Assembly (NCBI RefSeq): GCF_015352455.1 | Contig: NZ_JADKPN010000001.1 | Coordinates: forward strand, 124,001-188,000 | DNA length: 64,000 bases | Source: Nocardioides islandensis | GTDB taxonomy: Bacteria; Actinomycetota; Actinomycetes; Propionibacteriales; Nocardioidaceae | Direction of reading: 5' to 3' | Part shown: piece after piece, positions 25,878 to 33,925 of the stretch | How positions within the stretch are numbered: position 1 is the first letter of the stretch | Layout: the number at the start of each line of letters is the position of its first letter | Translations under genes and position numbers: made by a program | Notes under the pieces: model-generated | The model's input: the letters and a program-made list of their open reading frames with translations, nothing else | The model's database searches: none | What the model was told of the DNA's origin: nothing

Positions 25878-25883
25878 AGTCTA
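25878..25883 (-). promoter_or_regulatory. -10 box of leaderless purF
   Basis: TAGACT on the minus strand, with 6 nt (GCAGGC) to the GTG of purF, placing the transcription start at or next to the start codon. The same TAGNNT-plus-6 arrangement precedes purL, purS and purC. Confidence 0.7.
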
Positions 25884-25983
25884 GGCGGCTCCGCTGCTCT
25901 GGCCCGATTCGCCGCGTCGTTCGGGATGGCCCGGTGCGTTCGGGCGGTGCGTCACCGGGTCCAGACGGCAGATTCGCACCGGA

Positions 25984-26436
25984 CTATCCCGGCGGCGCCG
26001 GTTGGCCGGCCGGTCGGTACGCGTCGTACTGGGCCTGCCAGCGGGGTTGGACGTCGGCTGGGTACGGCGCGAGGACGCAGAGCTCGTTGCCCTCGGGGTC
26101 GGCCATCACCACCCAGGACACGTCGTCGCCCTGGCCGACGTCGGCGCGGGTGGCGCCGAGGGCCTCGAGGCGGGCGACCTCGGCGGCCTGGTCGCCGTCG
26201 GGACCCTCGGGGCGCAGGTCGACGTGGAGGCGGTTGACGACCTGCTTCTCGTCCGGCACGCGGATGAAGAGCATGTCCGCGACCACGCAGTCCTCGCGGC
26301 TGCCCTCGGGCGGCTCGATGCCCCACTCCGGGTCGCCGCGGACGGTGATGCGCCACCCCAGCGCGGCGGCCCAGAACTCGGCCAGCGGCTCGGGGTCCTG
26401 GCAGTTGACGATCACGGCTTGCATGCGCAGTCCCAT
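25984..26436 (-). CDS. VOC/glyoxalase-like domain protein
   Basis: A 150-residue protein of the vicinal oxygen chelate fold. It shows the typical opening MQAVIVNCQDPEPLAEFWAAALGW, the paired-repeat middle NRLHVDLRPEG and the closing VMADPEGNELCVL with Glu and His at metal-ligand positions. Many such proteins are resistance or unassigned lyase-like enzymes; no substrate can be given. It is divergent from the thioesterase-like gene, 31 bp away. Confidence 0.82.
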   Translation of the reverse strand: MGLRMQAVIVNCQDPEPLAEFWAAALGWRITVRGDPEWGIEPPEGSREDCVVADMLFIRVPDEKQVVNRLHVDLRPEGPDGDQAAEVARLEALGATRADVGQGDDVSWVVMADPEGNELCVLAPYPADVQPRWQAQYDAYRPAGQPAPPG

Positions 26437-26467
26437 GGCCCCCAGCCTCGTCTGCTTGTCTGGTCGG

Positions 26468-27319
26468 GTGCGACACCTTTACGCCTGCCAGGTCCGGTGG
26501 GCCGACCTGCACGGTGACGGCACGGTCGGCAACGTCTTCCACGTCGACTACCTCCAGGAGGCGCGGCTCGACCTGCTCCGCCACCACGACACCTCACCGA
26601 CCCCGAACCCGGGCGAGGGGCTGGTCGTGGTGCGCACCGTGGTCGAGTACCTGCAGCCGATCCGGTACGACGACGCGCCGTTGACCGTGGGCACGTGGGT
26701 CAGCGACCTCCGCGCCGCGTCGTTCACGCTCGGCTACGAGCTGAGCACCTCCGCCGGCGTGCACGCACGGGCGACGACGAGGCTGGCGGCGTACGTGTTC
26801 GCCTCCGAGCGCCCGCGGCGGCTGACGCCCGAGGAGCGGGCTCGCCTGGAGACCAACCGCGACGACCCGCCGTTCGAGGACGTCCGCACCCCGGCCGCGA
26901 CCTGGGAGACCGGGACCGTGCACCGCCGGCCGATCCGCGTCCGGTTCTCCGACGTCGACCTGCTCGGCCACGTCAACAACGTGAGGTACTTCGACTACGT
27001 GCACGAGGCGAACCTCGAGGTGCTGATGGACGTGTTCCAGGAGGCCCGGGTCTCGGGCACGGTCGAGACGGTCGTGGCGCGCAGCGAGATGGACCACGTC
27101 GCCCAGATGAACCTGCGGCCGGAGGCGTACGACGTGTGGTCACGCGTCTCCGCCGTCGGGCAGACCTCGGTGACGCTGGACTCGGAGATCCACGACCCCC
27201 TGGACGGCGACCGGCTGATGGCGCGGTCCCGGGTGGTCGAGGTGAACGTCGACCCCGAAGGCCGGCCGGCGCCGTGGCACGAGAAGCACCACGAGCTGTT
27301 CGTCTCGAGGATCGGCTGA
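26468..27319 (+). CDS. Acyl-CoA thioesterase, tandem 4HBT hotdog domains
   Basis: A 283-residue protein with two hotdog-fold halves. The first begins CQVRWADLHGDGTVGNVFHVDYL and the second RIRVRFSDVDLLGHVNNVRYFDY, each with the Asp and the H-V(N/D) element of 4-hydroxybenzoyl-CoA-type thioesterases. The second half keeps the better motif. It hydrolyses an acyl thioester of unknown chain. The GTG at 26468 matches the domain start; its stop overlaps the next ATG (TGATG), so translation is coupled to the P-loop gene. Confidence 0.82.
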   Translation: MRHLYACQVRWADLHGDGTVGNVFHVDYLQEARLDLLRHHDTSPTPNPGEGLVVVRTVVEYLQPIRYDDAPLTVGTWVSDLRAASFTLGYELSTSAGVHARATTRLAAYVFASERPRRLTPEERARLETNRDDPPFEDVRTPAATWETGTVHRRPIRVRFSDVDLLGHVNNVRYFDYVHEANLEVLMDVFQEARVSGTVETVVARSEMDHVAQMNLRPEAYDVWSRVSAVGQTSVTLDSEIHDPLDGDRLMARSRVVEVNVDPEGRPAPWHEKHHELFVSRIG

Positions 27320-27954
27320 TGGACCTGCATCCCGAGGAGCCGTCGTTCGAGCCGTTCGAGCAGGTCTCCGACGACGCGCTCGTCGCCCTGGTCGGCTCGC
27401 CGCGGCTGGTGCTGGTCGACGGGCGCTCGGCCGGCGGGAAAACGACGTTCGCCGGGCACCTCGCCCACCTGCTGGGCAGCGCCGTCGTGCACACCGACGA
27501 CGTGGCACGGGACTTCTCGAGGTTCGGGTGGGACAAGAAGCTCGTCGACACCGTCCTCGGTCCGCGGAAGGGCGAACGGCTGGTCGTCGAGGGGGTCGGC
27601 GCGGGTCGCGCCTCGCTGGCGCCGCTGGCCGATCTCGTGGTGTGGGTCCAGTCCGACCGCGCGTCGGCCCGCACCCGCGGGATCGCCCGCGACGCGTCGT
27701 ACGGCACCCGGACGGTCGCCGAGGCCGAGGAGTTCTGGGACCACTGGATGACCGAGGAGGAGCCGAACCTCGCCGCCGACCGTCCGTGGGAGCGCGCGGC
27801 GCTGGTGGTGCTGGGCACGCCTCAGGCCGTCGGGCGCACCTCCGGGAAGCGGCCCTCGTTGCCGGCCAGCACCACCTGGGTCAGGGTGCCGCGCAGCCGC
27901 TCCACCTTCGCGGCGCCGACCACCGAGGCCCACTCGGACTCGAGCTCGGCGTAG
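27319..27954 (+). CDS. P-loop kinase-like (uridine kinase-type) protein with antisense C-terminal tail
   Basis: A 211-residue protein. Walker A reads VDGRSAGGKTTF (about residues 35-46), VHTDDVARDF supplies the acidic acceptor motif and RLVVEGVGAGR resembles the uridine kinase/AAA-like core; a phosphotransferase of a small molecule is likely. The recognisable fold ends near residue 167 (ALVVLGTPQA). The last 44 or so residues are low-complexity and lie entirely antisense to the 3' part of the convergent MarR gene, a 133-bp overlap. They look like a read-through extension after loss of a stop. Confidence 0.7.
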   Translation: MDLHPEEPSFEPFEQVSDDALVALVGSPRLVLVDGRSAGGKTTFAGHLAHLLGSAVVHTDDVARDFSRFGWDKKLVDTVLGPRKGERLVVEGVGAGRASLAPLADLVVWVQSDRASARTRGIARDASYGTRTVAEAEEFWDHWMTEEEPNLAADRPWERAALVVLGTPQAVGRTSGKRPSLPASTTWVRVPRSRSTFAAPTTEAHSDSSSA

Positions 27955-28280
27955 ATCCTCTCGACCACGGCGAGCAGCTCCCGGCCGCGCGGCGCGAGCG
28001 CCACCGCGAGCTGCCGCGCGTCGGACGTCGACACCTCCCGCGTGACGTACGCCCCTTCCGCCATCTGGTCGAGCAGCTTCGACGTCGCCTGCTTGCTCAC
28101 GCCCAGGAGGGCCGCGAGCTCGGACACGGACGCCTGGCGGTCGCGCAGGGTGAGGAGGACGAAGCCGTACGACGGCCGCACGTCGTCCCAGCCCAGCTCG
28201 GCGAGCCTGTGGTGCAGGCCGTCGATGAGCTGGCGGTAGGCCACGGCAAGCAGCCGTGCGAGCGGGACGGGCTCGCTCAC
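27822..28280 (-). CDS. MarR-family transcriptional regulator
   Basis: A 152-residue winged-helix regulator: LRDRQASVSELAALLGVSKQ (recognition region about residues 46-65), SKLLDQMAEGAYVTREVSTSDAR (wing) and dimer helices at both ends. The GTG start lies 4 bp after the cupin stop, so the two form an operon, presumably controlled by this protein at the twin palindromes 28673-28689 and 28717-28735. Confidence 0.9.
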   Translation of the reverse strand: MSEPVPLARLLAVAYRQLIDGLHHRLAELGWDDVRPSYGFVLLTLRDRQASVSELAALLGVSKQATSKLLDQMAEGAYVTREVSTSDARQLAVALAPRGRELLAVVERIYAELESEWASVVGAAKVERLRGTLTQVVLAGNEGRFPEVRPTA

Positions 28281-28284
28281 GTGC

Positions 28285-28656
28285 TCACTCGGCCCAGGGC
28301 GGCGTGAACGGTCCGTCGCCGGTGACGGCCTGGCCGCCCACGGGCAGGCAGCACAGGAGCCGCAGCGGCTCGTCGCCCCCGTTGGCGATCTCGAAGGGCA
28401 CGCCGGGAGGTACGACGATCGCGTCCCCGCGGCGTCCGGTCGCCGTGCGACCGTCCACGCTTGCGTCGGCCACGCCGTCGAGCACCACGAACACCTCCTC
28501 GCGCGTCAGCGAGTGCGGGGTGGCGGGCACGCCCGGGTCGATCTCCACGACCCAGACCGAGGTCTCCGCGGAGCCTCGGCTCGGGGTGGCGAGCGAGGTG
28601 AACCGGGTGCCACCCAGGTCGTGCGTGGGTTGGTCGGGTGCGGTGATGACGGTCAT
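28285..28656 (-). CDS. Cupin-domain protein
   Basis: A 123-residue single-domain cupin. Two conserved stretches are visible, TPHSLTREEVFVVLDG and GDAIVVPPGVPFEIANGG. The first motif keeps His and Glu, while the second has no His, so metal binding may be incomplete. It could be an isomerase, a small dioxygenase or a ligand sensor. It is the first gene of the cupin-marR operon, with TAGTCT (28700-28695) as -10 and an AGAGG-like ribosome site. Confidence 0.82.
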   Translation of the reverse strand: MTVITAPDQPTHDLGGTRFTSLATPSRGSAETSVWVVEIDPGVPATPHSLTREEVFVVLDGVADASVDGRTATGRRGDAIVVPPGVPFEIANGGDEPLRLLCCLPVGGQAVTGDGPFTPPWAE

Positions 28657-28672
28657 CGAGCCTCTGTCCTTT

Positions 28673-28735
28673 CGTCAATGGGGTTGACGATATGAGACTA
28701 GTGCGTGGGAACCCAACCGTCAACGCGGTTGACGG
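28673..28735. promoter_or_regulatory. Twin MarR-type operators flanking the cupin-marR promoter
   Basis: Two inverted repeats of the form CGTCAA-N5-TTGACG: 28673-28689 (spacer TGGGG) and 28718-28734 (spacer CGCGG, extending to the 19-bp palindrome CCGTCAACGCGGTTGACGG). Their centres are 45 bp apart. The minus-strand -10 box TAGTCT (28700-28695) lies between them, so one site covers the start region and the other the -35 region. This is a typical autoregulated MarR arrangement. Confidence 0.82.
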
Positions 28736-28791
28736 AAACCCGCGTCCGATTCCCGCCAGAAGCGCGCCTCCACTCGGGGCACGCTGGGCCC

Positions 28792-29253
28792 ATGACCACG
28801 GTGCACGCGATCGACCCGGCCCACCTCGACGCCGTACGCGCAGCGGGTGACGACGGGCATGGCAACGCCCTCAGGCCGTTCCCGGCCAGCGGCGACGGCG
28901 AGCCGCTGCGCTGCTGCCTGAGGTACGCGCGGGCCGGCGAGGCCATCGGCCTCATCTCCTACGCGCCGCTGCCCGGTCCGTCGGTGTGGCGCGAGGTCGG
29001 CCCGGTGTACGTGCATGCCGAGACGTGCGCCGGGTGGCGGTCGGACGGGCTCCCCGACGAGCTGCGGCGCGGACCGCGGGTCCTGCGGACGTACCGGCCC
29101 GACGGCACCATGAACTACGCCCACAACACGCTGGCCGACGACGACCAGGACCTCGAGCCGCTGCTCGACAAGCTGCTGGCGCTGCCGGACGTCGGCGCCG
29201 TGCACGTGCGCACGGTGCTGCCCCAGTGCTTCCTCTACGCGGTGACCGCGTAG
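28792..29253 (+). CDS. DUF1203-like protein (153 aa)
   Basis: A soluble 153-residue protein matching the DUF1203 pattern: an N-terminal AIDPAHLDAVRA, the core RCCLRYARAGEAIGLISYAP with paired cysteines, GPVYVHAETCAGW, and the C-terminal VGAVHVRTVLPQCFLYAV. No function is established for this family to my knowledge. It shares the intergenic region holding the MarR operators and could be co-controlled. Confidence 0.75.
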   Translation: MTTVHAIDPAHLDAVRAAGDDGHGNALRPFPASGDGEPLRCCLRYARAGEAIGLISYAPLPGPSVWREVGPVYVHAETCAGWRSDGLPDELRRGPRVLRTYRPDGTMNYAHNTLADDDQDLEPLLDKLLALPDVGAVHVRTVLPQCFLYAVTA

Positions 29254-29256
29254 GCC

Positions 29257-30603
29257 TCACCCCAGGTTGCGCAGCAGCAACGCCTCGGCGAGCAGCACCT
29301 TCTCGAACTCCGGCAGGTGCAGGCCCTCGTTGGCGCCGTGGGCGCGGGTGTCGGGGTCCTCGACGCCGGTCACCAGCACCGACGCCTCCGGGAACGCCTC
29401 GAGGAACTCGGCGATGAACGGGATCGACCCACCCACGCCCATGTCGACCGGCGCGGTGCCGTCCCAGGCCTCGGTGAAGGCACCGCGGGCGGCGTCGTAC
29501 GCAGGTCCCGTCGCGTCGATCTGGGTCGGCTCCCCGGTGTCGACGGTGGTCATGCCCAGCTCGGCTCCCCAGGCCACGTGCTTCTCGAGGTGCTCACGCA
29601 GGCGGGCCTCGGCGTTCTCCGTGGTGTCACCCGGCGCGATGCGCATCGAGATGCGGCAGCGCGCGGCCGGCACCAAGGTGTTGGAGGCGCCGGCGACCTT
29701 GGGGGCGTCGAGGCCGGTGATGCTCAGAGCGGGCTTGGTCCAGAGCCGCTCGACCGTGGATCCGTCGCCGATCCAGTCGATGCCCGGGACCGCGCCGGAC
29801 TCGGCGCGCAGCCGCGCCTCGGGGTACTCGACGTCCGCGGCCGGCCCCGAGTGCAGCCCGTCCACGGCGACGTTGCCGCGGTCGTCGTGCAGGGTCGAGA
29901 TCAGCCGGGCCAGCGTCATCAGGGAGTCGGGGACGAGCCCGCCCCACATCCCGGAGTGCACGGCGTGGGTGAGGGTGCGGACCTCGACGTCCATCCGGAC
30001 CAGCCCCCTGAGCGACGTGGTCAGGGCCGGCTCGCCGATGTCCCAGTTGCCGGAGTCGGCGATGACGATGACGTCGGCGCGCAGCTCCTCGAGGTTCTCG
30101 TGGAGCAGCGCGGGCAGCGTCTCCGAGCCGACCTCCTCCTCGCCCTCGATGAAGAACACCAGGTTCACCGGCAGCTCGTCGCCGAAGATCCGCAGCGCCG
30201 CCAGGTGCGTCGCGATGCCGGCCTTGTCGTCGGCCGCGCCGCGGCCGTAGAGGCGGTCGCCGCGCTCGGTCGGCTCGTACGGCGGGGAGTCCCAGTCGGC
30301 GTGGTCGTTCTCGGGCTGGACGTCGTGGTGCGCGTAGAGGAGCACGGTCGGCGCACCCTCCGGCCCCTTCTTGTGGGCGATCACCGCCGGGCCGCCGCCG
30401 TCGGCGCTGGTGATGCGCGCCGTGCACCCCTCGGCCTCCAGCAGCGCGGCCACCGCCTCGGCCGACCGCCGTACCTCCCCCGCCCGCTCCGGGTCGGCGC
30501 TCACCGACTCGATGCGGACCAGGTCCTCGAGGTCGCGCCGTACGCCGGGAAGCACCTCGGCCACCTTCGCGCGGAGCTCGTCGGTCGTTGGTGTCGTCGC
30601 CAT
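29257..30603 (-). CDS. M20-family metallopeptidase (dipeptidase/carboxypeptidase)
   Basis: A 448-residue zinc peptidase. Metal-site motifs are LLYAHHDVQP (first His and Asp), GRGAADDKAG (bridging Asp), FFIEGEEEVGS (catalytic Glu and ligand Glu), DSGNW and a C-terminal HGANEGL. The dimerisation domain lies at about residues 200-310. ATG at 30603 is preferred over the GTG at 30624 because a TAGGGT box ends 8 nt before it, suggesting a leaderless start. It is divergent from ornithine aminotransferase and shares the ATTGTCAGACAAT site, hinting at a joint role in peptide or amino acid use. Confidence 0.9.
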   Translation of the reverse strand: MATTPTTDELRAKVAEVLPGVRRDLEDLVRIESVSADPERAGEVRRSAEAVAALLEAEGCTARITSADGGGPAVIAHKKGPEGAPTVLLYAHHDVQPENDHADWDSPPYEPTERGDRLYGRGAADDKAGIATHLAALRIFGDELPVNLVFFIEGEEEVGSETLPALLHENLEELRADVIVIADSGNWDIGEPALTTSLRGLVRMDVEVRTLTHAVHSGMWGGLVPDSLMTLARLISTLHDDRGNVAVDGLHSGPAADVEYPEARLRAESGAVPGIDWIGDGSTVERLWTKPALSITGLDAPKVAGASNTLVPAARCRISMRIAPGDTTENAEARLREHLEKHVAWGAELGMTTVDTGEPTQIDATGPAYDAARGAFTEAWDGTAPVDMGVGGSIPFIAEFLEAFPEASVLVTGVEDPDTRAHGANEGLHLPEFEKVLLAEALLLRNLG

Positions 30604-30611
30604 GGTTCCGG

Positions 30612-30642
30612 ACCCTAGCGACACGAAAAATTGTCAGACAAT
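30612..30642 (-). promoter_or_regulatory. M20 peptidase promoter with ATTGTCAGACAAT operator
   Basis: Odd-centred palindrome ATTGTC-A-GACAAT at 30630-30642 in the divergent promoter region of the M20 peptidase and rocD. On the minus strand TTGTCT (30641-30636), an 18-nt spacer and TAGGGT (30617-30612) form a promoter for the peptidase, so the palindrome covers its -35 box. The half-site TTGTC is the same as in the GntR-type sites at 2704 and 10361, with one extra central base. Confidence 0.65.
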
Positions 30643-30681
30643 GTTTTGGCAACCGGGCCGTCGGTGAGCGAGGATGCAGCC

Positions 30682-31911
30682 ATGACGAGCACGACGACCG
30701 GCAGCCGCACCCAGGAGCACATCGAGCTCACCGAGACCTACGCCGCGCACAACTACCACCCGCTGCCCGTGGTGCTCGCCACCGGCGAGGGCGCGTGGGT
30801 CACCGACGTCGACGGCAAGCGGTACCTGGACTGCCTCGCGGGCTACTCCGCCCTCAACTTCGGCCACGGCCACCCGCGCCTGCTGGCCCGCATGCACGAG
30901 CAGATCGACCGGCTCACGCTGACCAGCCGGGCGTTCTACAACGACCAGCTCGGGCCGTTCGCGAAGGCGCTCGCCGGCCTGACCGGCAAGGACCTCATCC
31001 TGCCGATGAACTCCGGCGCCGAGGCCGTCGAGACGGCCATCAAGGTCAGCCGCCGGTGGGGCTACGAGGTGAAGGGCGTCGAGGAGGCGCAGGCCTCGAT
31101 CATCGTCATGGAGGGCAACTTCCACGGCCGCACGACCACGATCGTCAGCTTCAGCAACGACTCCGACGCGACGACCGGCTACGCGCCGTACACGCCCGGC
31201 TTCCGGATGGTGCCGTACGGCGACATCGCCGCGATCCGCGCCGCCCTGGACGACAGCACCGTCGCGGTGCTGCTCGAGCCGATCCAGGGTGAGGGTGGCG
31301 TGATCATCCCGCCGGAGGGCTTCCTGCGGGAGGTACGCGCGCTCTGCGACGAGCACGACGTGCTCATGGTGGCCGACGAGATCCAGTCCGGCCTCGGGCG
31401 CAGCGGCACGACGTTCGCGTGCGACCACGAGGGCGTCGTCCCGGACGTCTACATCCTGGGCAAGGCGCTCGGCGGCGGGCTGTACCCCGTCTCCGCGATC
31501 GCCGCCGACCACCGCGTCCTCGACGTCATCACGCCCGGCAGCCACGGCTCGACGTTCGGCGGCAACCCGCTGGCCGCGGCCATCGGCGCCGAGGTCGTCG
31601 CGATGCTGGAGACCGGCGAGTTCCAGGCTCGCGCGGTCGAGCTCGGCGCCCGCCTGGAGGCCGGCCTCGCGCCGCTCATCGGCAACGGCTTCGACGCCGT
31701 CCGGATCCGGGGCCTGTGGTGCGGCATCGACATCACCGACGGGGTGGCCACCGGCCGCCAGGTCACCGAGGCCCTCCTAGGCCTCGGCGTGCTCGCCAAG
31801 GAGGCGCACGGCCAGACCGTCCGTCTCGCTCCCCCGCTCGTCGCCTCCGAGGAGGACATCGACACCCTCGTGGCCGCCTTCGTGGCCGTGATGGGGTCGT
31901 TCAGCGGCTGA
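30682..31911 (+). CDS. rocD: Ornithine--oxo-acid transaminase
   Basis: A 409-residue PLP enzyme of the class III aminotransferase family converting ornithine + 2-oxoglutarate to glutamate 5-semialdehyde + glutamate in arginine/ornithine breakdown. PLP is held by Lys261 in YILGKALGGGLYP with Asp232 in ADEIQSGLGR; NYHPLPVVL at the N-terminus and STFGGNPLAAA are typical of ornithine aminotransferase rather than acetylornithine aminotransferase. GAGGA stands 7 nt before the ATG. The long hairpin at 31918 ends the transcript. Confidence 0.93.
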   Translation: MTSTTTGSRTQEHIELTETYAAHNYHPLPVVLATGEGAWVTDVDGKRYLDCLAGYSALNFGHGHPRLLARMHEQIDRLTLTSRAFYNDQLGPFAKALAGLTGKDLILPMNSGAEAVETAIKVSRRWGYEVKGVEEAQASIIVMEGNFHGRTTTIVSFSNDSDATTGYAPYTPGFRMVPYGDIAAIRAALDDSTVAVLLEPIQGEGGVIIPPEGFLREVRALCDEHDVLMVADEIQSGLGRSGTTFACDHEGVVPDVYILGKALGGGLYPVSAIAADHRVLDVITPGSHGSTFGGNPLAAAIGAEVVAMLETGEFQARAVELGARLEAGLAPLIGNGFDAVRIRGLWCGIDITDGVATGRQVTEALLGLGVLAKEAHGQTVRLAPPLVASEEDIDTLVAAFVAVMGSFSG

Positions 31912-31917
31912 GCGATC

Positions 31918-31989
31918 GCGGGGATAGTCCCTGACGTTTGGGCCCCCCTTCGGCGCTGAATGGGGCCCAAACGTCAGGGACTACCCCGC
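31918..31989. terminator. Long hairpin between convergent rocD and the hydroxyacid dehydrogenase
   Basis: Near-perfect inverted repeat with arms of 28-29 nt (31918-31946 and 31962-31989), one bulged A, and a 15-nt loop. The arms include CCCTGACGTTTGGGCCCC. It lies directly after rocD and overlaps the last codons of the convergent gene, so it probably stops transcription in both directions. There is no U-tract. The arms are far longer than needed for a terminator. Confidence 0.8.
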
Positions 31990-32891
31990 AATCACGACGT
32001 TGCGCAGCGGTTGGCCGGAGACGTACGCCGTCAGCTGGGACCGCAGCAGGGCGGCCATGCGCGGCAGCATCGCCGTCGTACCTCCTGCCACGTGCGGGGT
32101 GACGAGCACCGAGGGGGCGGACCACAGTGGGTGGCCGTCGGGCAGCGGCTCGGGGTCGGTGACGTCGAGGGCGAAGCGCAGCCGGCCGGCCTCGGCGATC
32201 ACGGCGTCGGAGTCGAGCAGCGGGCCGCGGCCGACGTTCACGACGAGACATCCGTCGGACAGCCCGGCCAGGAAGGCGGCGTCCACGACGTGCCGGGTCG
32301 ACGGGGTCAGCGGCAGCACCACGATCACGACGTGCTGCGCGGCCCAGTCGACGTCGGCGGCGGTGACCACGGACCCGACCAGGTCGTCGGACCGCGGGGA
32401 GGAGGCCACGGCTGTCACCCGAGCCCGGCAGGCCAGCAGGCGGGCGGCGATCGCACGGCCGATCGACCCGTACCCCAGCACGGCAACGCGCGAGTCCGCC
32501 AACGACCGCTGCTCCGGCCCCCTCTCTCGCCAACCGGGCCAGTGCCCGTGCGACCGCACCGCCGTGTCGATGCCGCGCAGCGAGGCGAGCGTCAGCCCCA
32601 GCGCCAGCTCGGCCGTCGCGTCGTCGTGCACGCCGCGGGCGTTGCACAAGACACCCCCTCGGGCAGGTGCTCGACGATCCCGTCGACGCCGGCGGTCTGG
32701 GTCTGCACCACCGCCAAGGACCGCAGCGACGGGAGCCGGTCCAGCGTCAGCCGCGCGTTGCGGTAGTCGAGCACCACCAGCTCGATGTCGGCGCGCGGCG
32801 GCGGCTCGGCACCGTCCCACACGACGTACTCCACCCCGTCGACCTCGCCGGCAGCAGCCGCCAGCGCGGCGAACGGGACCGAGGCGATCAC
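31981..32891 (-). pseudogene. D-isomer-specific 2-hydroxyacid dehydrogenase, frameshifted
   Basis: The gene encodes a D-2-hydroxyacid dehydrogenase in two frames. The N-terminal part (from GTG at 32891; VIASVPFAALAAAAGEVDG to EHLPEGVS) is in one frame, and LCNARGVHDDATAELALGLT through GYGSIGRAIAARLL (NAD site), VNVGRGPLLD and PHVAGGTTAM is in another. The break is near 32646-32660; one added base there (for example a C giving PEGVSLCNARGVHD) restores a 303-residue protein. This is a real frameshift or a sequencing error. The GTG overlaps the stop of the sterol-carrier-like gene (GTGA). Confidence 0.85.
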
Positions 32892-33247
32892 GGCGCGTCC
32901 ACCAGCGGCAGGTACGCCGTGAGGTCGGCCCGCTCGCCGCTCGCGCGCACCAGCCCCTCCGCCTCGGCGACGGCCCAGGCCAAGGCACCCGTGGCCAACC
33001 CGATCCACGTCGCGGCGTCGGTCTCGACGACCGCCGGCGGCGTACCCCGCGTGTGCCGCACTCCCTCGATCGCCTGCACCGCGGCGTACGGCGGCACGCG
33101 CACCTCCACGGACCTGCCCGGCGCGCGCGTGCCGAGGACGGCCAGGAAGTGCTTCACCAGCAGCCGCGTCTGCTCCTCGGACCGCGGCGAGGCCGCGAGC
33201 GCCGAGGCCACCTCCGCTGCCGGAGCGGGACGGAGTCGAGCAGGCAC
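32888..33247 (-). CDS. Sterol-carrier-family-like protein (119 aa)
   Basis: A small alpha/beta protein. The middle RAPGRSVEVRVPPYAAVQAIEG and the segment TDAATWIGLATGALAWAVAEAEGLVRASGERADL match the pattern of the SCP2-like proteins found near purine genes in actinobacteria; ligand and role are unknown. It overlaps the downstream hydroxyacid dehydrogenase start by GTGA and follows the response regulator after 9 bp, so it may be transcribed with the two-component genes. Confidence 0.6.
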   Translation of the reverse strand: MPARLRPAPAAEVASALAASPRSEEQTRLLVKHFLAVLGTRAPGRSVEVRVPPYAAVQAIEGVRHTRGTPPAVVETDAATWIGLATGALAWAVAEAEGLVRASGERADLTAYLPLVDAP

Positions 33248-33256
33248 CCGGCCAGC

Positions 33257-33925
33257 CTAGGCATCCAGGGCGCGAAGCACCTCGAGCACGGCCAGCACCC
33301 GGCGGTGCTCGTCGACGCTGGCCTCGAGACCCATCTTCGTCAGCAGGTGCTCGACGTGGCTGTCGACGGTCTTCACGGCCAGGTGCAGCTCCTTGGCGAT
33401 GCCCTGGTTGGACCGACCTTCGGCCATCAACCCGAGCACCTCGCGCTCGCGCTCGCTGAGCGCGTCGAGCCTCGAGGCGCCCGTCGAGGCCCGCAGCATC
33501 AGGGCCACCACCTCCGGGTCGACCACCGTGCCGCCGCGCGCCACCGTCCGGACGGCGTCGACGAGGGCGCCACCGTCGCGGACACGGTCCTTGAGCAGGT
33601 ACCCCGTCGCGCCGCCCGCGGACAGGGCCCGCAGCGCCAGCGTCGGACTGGCGTACATCGACAGCAGGAGCACCCCCGTGCGCACCCCGTCCGCCCGAAG
33701 CCGTTCGAGCAGCGCCAGCCCCTCGTCGGTGTGGGTCGGCGGCATCCGGATGTCCAGCACGAGGGCGTCGACGTCGCCGGTCGAGGCCAGGGCGCTCCGT
33801 ACGCCGTCCGCGTCCTCGAGCGCTGCGAGCACCTCGCACCCTCCTGCCCGCAGCAGCTGGACGACGCCTTCCCGGACCAGGACCGCGTCGTCGGCCACGA
33901 GCACCCTCGGCCGGGCGAGGCTCAT
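33257..33925 (-). CDS. NarL/FixJ-family response regulator
   Basis: A 222-residue two-domain regulator. The receiver holds VADDAVLVREG near the start, phospho-acceptor Asp in LVLDIRMPPTHTDEG (about residue 57) and a Lys at the C-terminal switch (LLKDRV). The LuxR helix-turn-helix follows (LSEREREVLGLMAEGRSNQ, KELHLAVKTVDSHV). Its ATG overlaps the histidine kinase stop (ATGA), so the pair is translationally coupled. The neighbouring lipoproteins at 35767 and 37278 are candidate targets. Confidence 0.94.
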   Translation of the reverse strand: MSLARPRVLVADDAVLVREGVVQLLRAGGCEVLAALEDADGVRSALASTGDVDALVLDIRMPPTHTDEGLALLERLRADGVRTGVLLLSMYASPTLALRALSAGGATGYLLKDRVRDGGALVDAVRTVARGGTVVDPEVVALMLRASTGASRLDALSEREREVLGLMAEGRSNQGIAKELHLAVKTVDSHVEHLLTKMGLEASVDEHRRVLAVLEVLRALDA

